A stretch of DNA of 64,000 nucleotides, from the NCBI GenBank assembly GCA_902589315.1, contig CACISK010000002.1, positions 62,001 to 126,000 of the forward strand. Direction: 5' to 3'. The notes beneath the pieces were generated by a model, which saw only the letters and a list, made by a program, of their open reading frames with translations, searched no databases and was not told where the DNA came from. This document shows positions 8,185 to 16,884 of the stretch, piece after piece (the stretch's first letter is position 1; every line of letters starts with the position of its first letter). A program made the position numbers and the translations under genes. This DNA comes from an uncultured Pelagibacteraceae bacterium. Its GTDB lineage: Bacteria > Pseudomonadota > Alphaproteobacteria > Pelagibacterales > Pelagibacteraceae.

Positions 8185-9405
8185 TTATAGAAAGCCTTGT
8201 TCTTTTGCTTTACTCATGTAAGCTGCTTCCACATCTTTTAAAGCTTGTTCTGCTGACTCTTTACCTTGTAAAAATTCAACAATCTCACTTCCTAATGCAC
8301 CATGCATTAAACCCATTTGTGGTAACATTGGATATGGTTTAGCTTTCATTTTAACAGCTTCGATAACTCCAATTGATTTTGGTCCAGGCTTAAAACCTTC
8401 AATTAACCAAACAGCTTGATCCGCTGCATCTGCAACCATCTTTTTATTAGCAGCTGCGTGTGCCAAAGCTCTAAATGTTGCTTCAGCATCAGCGTCAGAT
8501 CTATTTTTTGCTAATGTGAAACCGTCCCACCATAAAGTCGCCGCTGGTATGTTTCCTCCAGCAACTGTTGCTGGTCCAGTTAATTTAGTTGCAGCTGTAA
8601 TTTTTGCATCACCATCATCATCAAGCAATGTTCCTGATCTTGATGCCCAAAGAGTCATTAACGCAACATTTCCAGATTCCCATTCAACTTTAATAGCTTC
8701 ACTATCGTGAGTTAAATAATCTGGGTTACTTAAACCTGCTAATTTTTTTAGCATATTTAATGTTGCTACACCTTTTGCATTGTTAATGCTTGGTTGAGCA
8801 GTTCCTGCTTTAAAGAATTCTCCTCCATGTCCAATGTACATGTTAACGAATTCTTCTGCTAAATTCCAGCCAGCTTTGTATGCTGCTGCGTAAGGATATT
8901 GCATTTTACCAGATGCTCTTATTTTTTCTGATGCCGCAACTACTTCCTCATATGTTTTAGGAATAGCTATACCCAATTCTTTTAAAACATCTTCTCTGTA
9001 ATATAAGTGCTGAGTATTTGCCATAAAAGCAACTGCCATTATTTTTCCATCAATTGTTATCAATTGAGAGTCTTGTATTCCTTTTCCATATTTCTTAACA
9101 AGATCATCAAGTGGTCTAATTAAGTCTTGGTTCATCAAAGGAACTATAGAGCTATTTGCTGCAATTCTTGCAGAAAATTCTGATGGATTTGCAGTTAAAG
9201 CTGGCACAGCAATTTTATTGTGCTCAGATGAGTGTGTGACTTTAAAATCCGCACTTCCTTTACATCCTTTAGCTGTTTCCACAAAAGTTCTTAAAGCTGG
9301 AAAATCATTAGCTAAAATATTTATTGATCCACTTTTAATGTTACAATCTGCGTAAACAGAAGTTCCAAAAAGAAGAAACAATAAAGATATTAATATTTTT
9401 TTCAT
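8185..9405 (-). CDS. sugar ABC transporter substrate-binding protein
   Basis: 406 residues from the ATG at 9405. The frame reaches another ATG at 9420, but MKKILISLLFLLFGTSVYA is a complete signal peptide and its upstream purine run serves as ribosome site. The mature protein has the extracellular solute-binding family 1 architecture, for example the hinge-region YYREDVLKELGI and the tail QFKP-like IEGFKPGPKSIGVIEAV. It acts in the periplasm and delivers substrate to the two downstream permeases. Ligand unknown. No ATPase of the MalK/UgpC type is encoded anywhere next to this operon. Confidence 0.88.
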   Translation of the reverse strand: MKKILISLLFLLFGTSVYADCNIKSGSINILANDFPALRTFVETAKGCKGSADFKVTHSSEHNKIAVPALTANPSEFSARIAANSSIVPLMNQDLIRPLDDLVKKYGKGIQDSQLITIDGKIMAVAFMANTQHLYYREDVLKELGIAIPKTYEEVVAASEKIRASGKMQYPYAAAYKAGWNLAEEFVNMYIGHGGEFFKAGTAQPSINNAKGVATLNMLKKLAGLSNPDYLTHDSEAIKVEWESGNVALMTLWASRSGTLLDDDGDAKITAATKLTGPATVAGGNIPAATLWWDGFTLAKNRSDADAEATFRALAHAAANKKMVADAADQAVWLIEGFKPGPKSIGVIEAVKMKAKPYPMLPQMGLMHGALGSEIVEFLQGKESAEQALKDVEAAYMSKAKEQGFL

Positions 9406-9478
9406 ATTTGTTTCCCTCATTAAATTTAAATTTATGGGTGAAAGGATATATATTCCTTAGGGAATTTAAAAGTAGTTT

Positions 9479-10606
9479 TTAAATCGCATTTGACGCAAGC
9501 TCTGCACCTGCGACCAAAGACTCAAATTTCTTGTAAACAATATTTTCATCAACATTTCCAAAGCCTGCAAAAGTACTAAATCCACAATCACTGCCAGCCA
9601 TCAATTGATCTTTATCAATTACTTTTGAATACTGGATTATTCTATTTTTTACTAACTCTTCATGCTCTATGAAGTTTGAGGTTGAGTCTATAACACCAGG
9701 AACTATTACTTTATCATTAGGAAGTTTTATATTCTCAAAAACCTGCCATTCATGAGCATGTCTTGGGTTCGAGGCTTCAATTAAATAAGTTTGGATATTT
9801 GCTTTTAAAGCAATAGGTAATATTTTTTCTAATCCAATATCGTGAATATGTGGTCCTTCATAATTTCCCCAGCAGATATGCATTCTCAACTTAGAGGCAT
9901 CAATATCTTTGATTGCTTCATTAAGACATTCGATTTGTTTTTCAGCTCTTACTAAAAATTCCTCATCTGATACATTTTTAAAAGTCATATGTCTTGCAAG
10001 TGCAAGATCTGGGCAATCAATTTGCAATAATAAATCATTTTTTGTTATTTCATCGTATTCAGTTTTCATCATTTTTGATAATGCCTCTAAATACTTATCA
10101 TCATTTTTATAGAATTTGTTTGGAAGGAAATTTGAAATTACTCCTGGCGATGCAGAGTTTATAAATCCTTGAGAATGGTTATTTTTTTTTAATGCAGATT
10201 TTAAATTACTGATATCTTTAGTTAAAGATTTAGTATCTTTAATTTTTAAATCAGCAGTACAACATGGTCTTGTATAAGTAGGTGTGCCTCCTGATTTTGC
10301 AATTTTTTCTTTATATGACGGAAAATCATCTAAGTCTTTAGGAGCTCTTCTCTCGCTTTCACCACTAAAGCCATGCAATCGATCCTTGACATAAGTGGCG
10401 TAACTTATTTTTGACATTTCACCATCACTTATAATGTCAATTCCGATATCAATTTGTTTTTTTACAATTTTGCTTACATCTTCTTCAATAATTTTATCAA
10501 GTTCTAATTGATCAAATACTTCATTTTTATCTTTTTTAAAAAGTATCTCGGATAACTTTTTTGATCTCGGAAGACTTCCAACATGTGTAGTTTTAATTTT
10601 ATCCAT
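9479..10606 (-). CDS. MetE-like (cobalamin-independent methionine synthase C-terminal fold) methyl/alkyltransferase
   Basis: 375 residues from ATG 10606; a longer frame from 10633 would overlap the upstream gene. The N-terminus KTTHVGSLPRS is the UROD/MetE-barrel signature. The four zinc ligands of MetE seem present: MHICWGNYEG (His, Cys), YLIEASNPRHAHEW (Glu) and AGSDCGFSTFAG (Cys). It lacks the N-terminal half of true MetE (about 750 residues), so it resembles single-domain members such as core-MetE or epoxyalkane:CoM transferase. The thiol acceptor and the methyl or alkyl donor are unknown. It is the last gene of a run with a SnoaL-like protein and a bicupin, suggesting breakdown of a small methylated or alkylated compound (inference). 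Confidence 0.7.
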   Translation of the reverse strand: MDKIKTTHVGSLPRSKKLSEILFKKDKNEVFDQLELDKIIEEDVSKIVKKQIDIGIDIISDGEMSKISYATYVKDRLHGFSGESERRAPKDLDDFPSYKEKIAKSGGTPTYTRPCCTADLKIKDTKSLTKDISNLKSALKKNNHSQGFINSASPGVISNFLPNKFYKNDDKYLEALSKMMKTEYDEITKNDLLLQIDCPDLALARHMTFKNVSDEEFLVRAEKQIECLNEAIKDIDASKLRMHICWGNYEGPHIHDIGLEKILPIALKANIQTYLIEASNPRHAHEWQVFENIKLPNDKVIVPGVIDSTSNFIEHEELVKNRIIQYSKVIDKDQLMAGSDCGFSTFAGFGNVDENIVYKKFESLVAGAELASNAI

Positions 10607-10611
10607 AGTTT

Positions 10612-11571
10612 TTACATTAATATTTGTTTCCAAATAGCTACTTCATCAAACAATACCCATTCTCTTATTATTCTATCACCTTTTAATTCTGCATGATTTA
10701 TGCCCATTATAAATAATTCTTTATCAGTCTTTTTTCCAAATTCTTCACTGTCTTTAGAATGCTTACCACTTAAAAACCATCTTATAGTAGCTTTTTGATT
10801 GTTATTTTTTTCATCCAATGATGCAACATGTTCGACTGTAAAATTTATTTCAGAAAATATATTTTTTAAAGAGCTCCAATATTTAATTATATCTTCACTG
10901 CCATTTCCAACCTTATTACTTGGCCAAAATAGACTGGCTGCTCTATCATAGTCTTCAAAATCATAATCAATATTAAATATTTTCTTTAAAATATTGGAAT
11001 ATATATAACCTGATGAAACTTCACTAACTTTTACTGGAGTATACTCTGACTTTTTATCAGAAGATCTATTAAAAACTTTGATAGCTTTAGATACGCCGCC
11101 TTCTTTATCAATTAAATGCCTTGCAAATTGCTCAGGTGTATAACCCAGCTGTCGAACCATTGCACCTTGATCTCTCACAATCCACTCATCATAAACCTGA
11201 TTATTTTTACATGCACAGTCAGCTATAACTCTATAAACAATTTTGTTTCCTGTTTTTTTTCCGTAATACCCGTCATTTAAATGTGTAGCTTTGCTAAGAA
11301 TTCTGTGAGATGAATGATATCCTTCATCGTCATTTCCGCTCCAAATCACATCTTCACCCAATAATTGTCTGTCTGGAAATTCGTCTAAAGTTTTATAAGT
11401 TGCATTAATAACAGGTTTAAAACCATAGGTTACTCCAAAGGGTGATCTTACAGGGATATTCTCTGAATAATATTTAGATATCGAATCGACATCTTTCCCT
11501 TCCCAAATTTGTTTAGTAATTTTTAAGATGTAATCAGTTAAATTTTTATAATTACTATCAAATCCTTTCAT
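10612..11571 (-). CDS. SnoaL/NTF2-fold protein, two domains
   Basis: 319 residues with two SnoaL-like (ester-cyclase/NTF2-fold) units. The first spans about residues 10-150 (IWEGKDVDSISKYYSENI...YDEWIVRDQGAMVRQLGY) and the second about 190-319 (FEDYDRAASLFWPSNKVGNG...REWVLFDEVAIWKQI). The fold hosts hydratases, isomerases and cyclases as well as non-catalytic binders. No enzymatic function can be named. Its ATG shares bases with the stop of the bicupin gene (TAATG), so the two are translationally coupled, and a MetE-like gene follows after 5 bases. Confidence 0.7.
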   Translation of the reverse strand: MKGFDSNYKNLTDYILKITKQIWEGKDVDSISKYYSENIPVRSPFGVTYGFKPVINATYKTLDEFPDRQLLGEDVIWSGNDDEGYHSSHRILSKATHLNDGYYGKKTGNKIVYRVIADCACKNNQVYDEWIVRDQGAMVRQLGYTPEQFARHLIDKEGGVSKAIKVFNRSSDKKSEYTPVKVSEVSSGYIYSNILKKIFNIDYDFEDYDRAASLFWPSNKVGNGSEDIIKYWSSLKNIFSEINFTVEHVASLDEKNNNQKATIRWFLSGKHSKDSEEFGKKTDKELFIMGINHAELKGDRIIREWVLFDEVAIWKQILM

Positions 11572-12509
11572 TAGATCTGACTAACAAAATTTAAAATACT
11601 TTTTTCTGAATTATTACAAGAGATATCTATTTTACTACTCAAAGGAACTGAAAAAGTGTCTCCTTTCTCTAATTTTATATTTGAGTTTCCTATTACTATT
11701 TTCCAATTACCCTTTTGAGCAAAAAGAACGGTAGGCTTTATACATTCAATACCTTTAATTTCACCAGATATAGAATTTAATGTTGTTAAATTAAATCCAG
11801 TATCTTGTTTGATTGAAGGTTCATAAGTTTTTTTATTAAAATTGTTTCCTAATACTTGATATAATTTAATACCATTAACTTCATCGCTAATATTGTTTTG
11901 TTTATTTCTATAAATATTTTTTTCTAATTCTTCTGGCAAATAATTATCAAAACTTTCTAATTCATCTTGAGTGATAGGCTCTATCATCTTTCTACCGTTA
12001 GGCACTTCAACCTTTTTTAAATCTATTAACGAATTATCATCAAGCAATGCCATACCGGTCTCTTTTGCCTTTTTTAAAATTTCTGGAACCCATGTTATTA
12101 TACCAGGATCATCTCCGCCTAATACAACAAACATCAAACTTTCTTTATCTCCAACATTTTCAAATGCTCTGAACATATTTGTAGGCATTGAAATTATATC
12201 GCCAGCTTCTAATATTGTTTCTTGTTTTCCATCAGCACCCCAATAAAATCTCCATTTACCTGAGTAAATTACAAATACTTCAGCCGTAGTATGACTGTGA
12301 AGACCAGATCCATTTTTTGGCATAGCACTCACTGCTCCTAAATTATACCCATGTAAAGACTGTATTTTTATTAGTTGTTTGGTGTCTTCAGCGACACCAC
12401 GTCCAATAATTGTATAATTTTTTCTTTCTTTATGACCTTCTAATCTACCTTCTACGAAAGGAAGGCTACTCGGAACGAGCTCATTAAATTTTGCCAGTCT
12501 ATCAATCAT
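11571..12509 (-). CDS. two-domain cupin (bicupin)
   Basis: 312 residues. The N-terminal cupin (about residues 50-135) has metal-binding residues in SGLHSHTTAEVFVIYSG (His, His, Glu) and a second motif LEAGDIISMPTNMFRAFEN. In the C-terminal cupin (about 215-312) the fold motifs remain (LEKGDTFSVPLSS) but the metal histidines are absent. Such proteins are often dioxygenases or isomerases of small organic acids, but none can be assigned. It is first in the cupin, SnoaL, MetE-like run and divergent from another SnoaL-type gene only 41 bases away. Confidence 0.75.
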   Translation of the reverse strand: MIDRLAKFNELVPSSLPFVEGRLEGHKERKNYTIIGRGVAEDTKQLIKIQSLHGYNLGAVSAMPKNGSGLHSHTTAEVFVIYSGKWRFYWGADGKQETILEAGDIISMPTNMFRAFENVGDKESLMFVVLGGDDPGIITWVPEILKKAKETGMALLDDNSLIDLKKVEVPNGRKMIEPITQDELESFDNYLPEELEKNIYRNKQNNISDEVNGIKLYQVLGNNFNKKTYEPSIKQDTGFNLTTLNSISGEIKGIECIKPTVLFAQKGNWKIVIGNSNIKLEKGDTFSVPLSSKIDISCNNSEKSILNFVSQI

Positions 12510-12550
12510 ATTCTTGTTATTTATCTCTATTTAAATATAAATTGCAATTT

Positions 12551-13639
12551 ATGCAAATAGAACAATTTGATACAGGTCTTAAAATTAAGAAAAACATTGA
12601 AGATGTAGAAATTACACCTATCCAAAACTTAAATAATAAAAAATTTGTTATTGAGAATTTTAGAAATATTTATGGATTAAAAAAGATTAATCTTAAAAAA
12701 AATTTACTAAATATATTTGACAAAGATATCAAAGTTAATTGTTTTGAACCATTAAACGAATTTAATGGCATAGATAATTTTATAGAAAAATTTTGGAATC
12801 CTTTATTTGATGCATTTCCAGACATCGAAAGAAGAGAAAATATCATCCTTGGAGGCTCTTTTAGAGACAAAGTCCAAGTTGGCACTTATTCTACTTTATC
12901 AGGTTTCTTTTTAAAGCCTTGGTTAGGTATAAAACCAAATTTTAAAATGATTAATCTTAAGTGTTGTGAAATTCATGAAATTAAAAATGAAAGAATTATT
13001 GAAAGTCATATCTTAATTGATGTGATGGATTTTTTAAGACAAGCTGACAAATGGGTTATTAATCCATCAAGAGGATCCGAAGGAGCATGGTTACCTCCGT
13101 TTAATACAGATGGAGTAAATTTTTTTGAAGAAGACGTGAGTAAATCTAAAAATTCATTACAACAGGCTTTGAGCATGAATAGAAGTTTAGATATTAAACC
13201 TGAGAAAGAAAATATTTCTAAAGATGAATTAAGACAAAGGTTAATAAATCATCCTCAAAAAGAATTTTGGCACAAAGATATGATTTGGTACGGTCCTTGT
13301 GGAATTGGAACATCGAGGTCATTAGAAGGATTTGTAGATATGCATCAGCTACCTTTTAGAAAATCATTTTCTGAGAGAAATTATTGGGAATTAGGACATT
13401 TCTGCGAAATAGGAGATGGAAAATTTTCTCTATGTGGTGGATGGCATAGTTTAAAGGCAAAGTATGGATCAAATGATTGGCTTGGATATACAGCAGATAA
13501 CCAAGACGTTGTTATGAGAGTAATGGACTTTTATCATCATGATGAAGGATTAATTAGAGAGAATTGGGTACCTATAGATATAGTTCATATTTTAAAACAA
13601 ATAGGTATCGATGTGTTTGAAAAAATTAAAAATACCTAG
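12551..13639 (+). CDS. SnoaL-like protein, two NTF2-fold domains
   Basis: 362 residues from ATG 12551. The frame is open back to 12491, but that would overlap the divergent cupin. There are two SnoaL-type units: about 65-190 (DNFIEKFWNPLFDAFPDIER...VMDFLRQADKW) and about 240-362 (HPQKEFWHKDMIWYGPCGIG...WVPIDIVHILKQIGI). The WYGPCGIGTSRSLEGF segment is characteristic of this marine ester-cyclase-like group. Function unknown. With the divergent cupin, SnoaL and MetE-like genes it seems to form one functional cluster around a shared 41-bp promoter region. Confidence 0.7.
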   Translation: MQIEQFDTGLKIKKNIEDVEITPIQNLNNKKFVIENFRNIYGLKKINLKKNLLNIFDKDIKVNCFEPLNEFNGIDNFIEKFWNPLFDAFPDIERRENIILGGSFRDKVQVGTYSTLSGFFLKPWLGIKPNFKMINLKCCEIHEIKNERIIESHILIDVMDFLRQADKWVINPSRGSEGAWLPPFNTDGVNFFEEDVSKSKNSLQQALSMNRSLDIKPEKENISKDELRQRLINHPQKEFWHKDMIWYGPCGIGTSRSLEGFVDMHQLPFRKSFSERNYWELGHFCEIGDGKFSLCGGWHSLKAKYGSNDWLGYTADNQDVVMRVMDFYHHDEGLIRENWVPIDIVHILKQIGIDVFEKIKNT

Positions 13640-13693
13640 ATCTAATTAAGTTTTTAATTTTAAAGTATAATAGATAAAAATAAAATTATTTAT

Positions 13694-14980
13694 TTAGTTA
13701 GAGAATCCATATTTTCGAAGTCTCACATCACCAGTTCTAGCATGAGCTTCCATACCTTCATATCTAGAAATTCTAGCTGCTGCAGCACCAACTTCTTTGT
13801 TAGATTCTTTATTCATCTTTTGGTAAGTAACTGTTTTTATAAATTTTCCAACGTATAAGCCACCAGTATATTTTCCTGCCCCTTTTGTTGGTAAAATATG
13901 ATTTGGTCCAGAACATTTATCTCCATATGCAACTGTTGTTTCTTCGCCTAAAAATAAAGAACCATAATTTTTTAAATTTTTTAAATACCAGTCTAAGTTT
14001 TCAGCTTGAACCTCCAAATGTTCAGGTGCATATTCATCACTCACTTTCATCATTTCTTCTTTAGTATCGCACATAATTACTTCTCCATAATCTCTCCATG
14101 CAGCATCAGCATTATTTCTGTTATGTTCAGGTAGTTCTTTAATAATTTCTGGAACTCTTTTCATAACATAATCACATAAAGATTTATCAGTAGTATAAAG
14201 CCAAGCTGGAGAGTCAGGACCATGTTCAGCCTGTCCAACTAAATCATAAGCGATTATTTCTTTATCAGCTGTATGATCTGCAATAATCCCAATTTCAGTT
14301 GGTCCTGCAAATAAATCAATTCCAACTTTTCCAAATAAAATTCTTTTAGACTCCGCTACAAATTTATTTCCAGGTCCAACAATCATATCTACTTCAGGAT
14401 TACCAAAGCAACCATAAGCTAGTGCACCAATTGCTCCTATTCCACCTATATTCATGATTACATCTGCACCACATAGGTTGGCTGTATAAATTATAATTGG
14501 GTTAGCACCATTTGAATCTTTCGGTGGACTTGTTGCTATTACATTTTTTACACCCGCAACTTTTGCAGTTGTCACACTCATTATAGCAGAGGCGATATTA
14601 TTGTATCTTCCACCAGGAACGTAACACCCAACAGTATTTACAGGTATTAATTTTTGTCCTGCTATTAAACCAGGTGATAATTCAACTTCTGAGTCTTTTC
14701 CAAGATTTTCAAGCTGGTGTTCTGCAAACTTCCTAACTCTTTCATGAGAAAACTGAATATCGTCTTTAATCTTTTGATCTAAAGTTTTATTTATTTCTTC
14801 AATTTTTTCTTTGCTAACAATTATATCACCTTCATAATTATCAAATTTTTTTAAAATATCTTTAACACCTTGATCTTTAGTTTTTTCTAAATCTTTTAAA
14901 ATAGAACTTACCTTAGTTCTTGTTTCATCTTCTCCTGTAAATGCAGTTTTTTCAGCTTTTTTTATATAAGTAATTGCCAT
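13694..14980 (-). CDS. histidinol dehydrogenase family protein, probable sulfopropanediol 3-dehydrogenase (HpsN-like)
   Basis: 428 residues of the HisD fold. NAD/zinc-site motifs are preserved: FAGPTEIGIIAD, DLVGQAEHGPDSPAWLYTT (Gln/His zinc ligands), EYAPEHLEVQAEN and GMEAHARTGDVRLR. Around the substrate pocket it reads GPNHILPTKGAGKYTGGLY followed by VGKFIKTVTYQ, the form I associate with HpsN-type paralogues rather than biosynthetic HisD (which has a TSGTARF-like stretch). HpsN oxidises 2,3-dihydroxypropane-1-sulfonate to 3-sulfolactate, the substrate of SuyAB encoded at 56-58 kb. No his genes are nearby; phosphotransacetylase lies next upstream. The assignment is a sequence-motif inference; another polyol-type substrate is possible. 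Confidence 0.6.
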   Translation of the reverse strand: MAITYIKKAEKTAFTGEDETRTKVSSILKDLEKTKDQGVKDILKKFDNYEGDIIVSKEKIEEINKTLDQKIKDDIQFSHERVRKFAEHQLENLGKDSEVELSPGLIAGQKLIPVNTVGCYVPGGRYNNIASAIMSVTTAKVAGVKNVIATSPPKDSNGANPIIIYTANLCGADVIMNIGGIGAIGALAYGCFGNPEVDMIVGPGNKFVAESKRILFGKVGIDLFAGPTEIGIIADHTADKEIIAYDLVGQAEHGPDSPAWLYTTDKSLCDYVMKRVPEIIKELPEHNRNNADAAWRDYGEVIMCDTKEEMMKVSDEYAPEHLEVQAENLDWYLKNLKNYGSLFLGEETTVAYGDKCSGPNHILPTKGAGKYTGGLYVGKFIKTVTYQKMNKESNKEVGAAAARISRYEGMEAHARTGDVRLRKYGFSN

Positions 14981-15039
14981 TATTTTTCCTCTAATTTTAC
15001 AAATGTTTAAATTATATAAGATGTTTATTCAATAGAAGT

Positions 15040-15951
15040 TTAATCTAAAGCAACAACAGCTGCAGCTATAGAAGCAAGTCTTGCTGTCGCATCATCTGAT
15101 CTACTTGTTATAACAACAGGTACTTTACCTCCAACAACTACGCCTGCTGCACATGCTCCCATAAAATAAATCATCATTTTTACAAGCGCATTTCCAGTTT
15201 CGACATTTGGAACTAATAATACATCAGCTTCCCCAGCAACTATATTCTCAATTCCCTTAATAGAAGCAGATTTTTTTGAAATGCTATTGTCAAATGCCAA
15301 TGGTCCAAAAATATCAGCATTAAAATTTTCTTTACTTGCTAATTCAGTTAATTCTTTAGCTTCAACCGAACTCTGTACACTATCAATAACTTCCTCTGTT
15401 GCTGAAAGGACAGAAATCTTAGGTCTTGGAATATTAATTCTATGACTAAAATCTATAACATTTCTTAAAATATGCATTTTAGTTTTTAAGTTAGGAGAAA
15501 CATTCAATGCTCCATCAGTTATGATTAATGGTTTATCATCTTTTTGTAATGTCATATGCCAAATATGACTTAGTCTTGTTTTTCCAATTAATTTGAACTC
15601 TCTCTTAAGAACTTCTTTCATCAATATATCAGTATGAATATGTCCTTTTACAATAATTTTTACTTTGTCTTCTGATGCAAGTTTTGTTGCAATACTTGCT
15701 GTATTATTTTCAACTGGCTCATTAATTATTTCAAAATTTGATATATCAAATTTAAGCTCATCTGCGCATTCTTGTATTTTTTGTTTATCACCTATTAATA
15801 TTGGGGTTATCAATTTTTCAGAGACAGCATCCATTACCGACATCATTGGTAATTTTTTACCTGCATTTACAATGGCTGCTTTAACACCTCTTTTTTGATG
15901 AGCTATATTAAGTAGATTAACAGGGCAAACTGTAGATTTATCAGATAACAT
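15040..15951 (-). CDS. pta: phosphate acetyltransferase (PTA/PTB domain)
   Basis: 303 residues with a single PTA_PTB catalytic domain: VKGHIHTDILMKEVL near residue 100, GPLAFDNSISKKSA, and the C-terminal VLLVPNVETGNALVKMM. It lacks the long DRTGG N-terminal domain of enterobacterial Pta. It converts acetyl phosphate and CoA to acetyl-CoA. In sulfonate users a Pta of this short type works after Xsc, which releases acetyl phosphate (xsc is at 57.9 kb here); that pairing is inference since the genes are 42 kb apart. Butyryl specificity cannot be excluded. A 59-base gap separates it from the downstream dehydrogenase gene. Confidence 0.8.
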   Translation of the reverse strand: MLSDKSTVCPVNLLNIAHQKRGVKAAIVNAGKKLPMMSVMDAVSEKLITPILIGDKQKIQECADELKFDISNFEIINEPVENNTASIATKLASEDKVKIIVKGHIHTDILMKEVLKREFKLIGKTRLSHIWHMTLQKDDKPLIITDGALNVSPNLKTKMHILRNVIDFSHRINIPRPKISVLSATEEVIDSVQSSVEAKELTELASKENFNADIFGPLAFDNSISKKSASIKGIENIVAGEADVLLVPNVETGNALVKMMIYFMGACAAGVVVGGKVPVVITSRSDDATARLASIAAAVVALD

Positions 15952-16035
15952 ATGAGTTTAAATATTTGTTATGGTTCTAAATATCAATATTTTTTATTAC
16001 GTTCGATATAAAAATAGTTTAAAATTGAATAAACG

Positions 16036-16884
16036 ATGGAGATAGTTACAAAAATTGCACCTCTAGCGTTAGCACTTATAATGTTAGGTCTGGGATTGGG
16101 CTTATCAACTAGAGATTTTTTAAGAGTTATAAATAATCCAAAAGATTTTACAGTCGGAATAATTTGTCAATTAATCCTTCTCCCAATTGTCGCTTATATT
16201 TTACTTTTAATATTAAGATTACCAGTTGAATTAGCTTTAGGATTAATGATTATTGCTGCTGCTCCTGGAGGAGTAACATCAAATGTCTTAACAAAATTTG
16301 CAAATGGAGATGTTGCATTATCTATTTCGTTAACAGCAGTAGGTAGTTTAATTAGTATTTTTTCTGTTCCACTTATTGTTTTTTCTTCAGCCAAATTATT
16401 AGGTGTAACTGATTTATCCTCAGATATTACGATGACTGGTATTGCTCTTAAAATGGCACTAGTTGTAACTGTGCCAGTAATTCTAGGAATGATAATTAGA
16501 AGATTCGCTGAAAACTTTATTTCTTCTAATATTAATATTGTAAATAGAATTACAGGTATTTTATTTATTGTTGTATTTGCAGCAATATGGATTGAAGAAA
16601 GAGAAAATATAATATCATACTTAGGTCAAGCGGGTTTAGCTGTTTTAATATTAAATGTAGTTATGATGACTTTGGCATTTTACATTGCAAAAGGTTTTGC
16701 AACTGGAATACCACAGAGAAAATGTATTTCTTTAGAATGTGGATTACAAAATGGAACTTTAGCTGTATTTGTAGCAACACAAATTTTCAATGATATCGCT
16801 TTTATGGTTCCCACGGCTGCATATGCATTAATAATGTATATAACTGGTTTTATATTTATATATATTCTTAGAAATTCTAATTAA
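16036..16884 (+). CDS. BASS-family (bile acid:Na+ symporter-like) transporter
   Basis: 282 residues and about nine hydrophobic helices. Family signatures include LGLGLSTRDFLRV, the crossover motif APGGVTSNVLTKFANGDVAL and the second crossover around SLECGLQNGTLAVFVATQIF. Bacterial BASS members carry organic anions with Na+. Position beside phosphotransacetylase and the HpsN-like dehydrogenase suggests a carboxylate or sulfonate substrate, but this is only context. Divergent from pta; its 3' end overlaps the convergent regulator gene by 8 bases. Confidence 0.82.
   Translation: MEIVTKIAPLALALIMLGLGLGLSTRDFLRVINNPKDFTVGIICQLILLPIVAYILLLILRLPVELALGLMIIAAAPGGVTSNVLTKFANGDVALSISLTAVGSLISIFSVPLIVFSSAKLLGVTDLSSDITMTGIALKMALVVTVPVILGMIIRRFAENFISSNINIVNRITGILFIVVFAAIWIEERENIISYLGQAGLAVLILNVVMMTLAFYIAKGFATGIPQRKCISLECGLQNGTLAVFVATQIFNDIAFMVPTAAYALIMYITGFIFIYILRNSN

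Noticed and set aside
12491..12550. Longer N-terminus for the SnoaL gene at 12551
   Set aside because: It would overlap the divergent bicupin start and adds no conserved residues.
13694..14980. Calling this hisD of histidine biosynthesis
   Set aside because: No his genes nearby and substrate-region residues resemble HpsN-type paralogues; kept as family call with HpsN-like preference.
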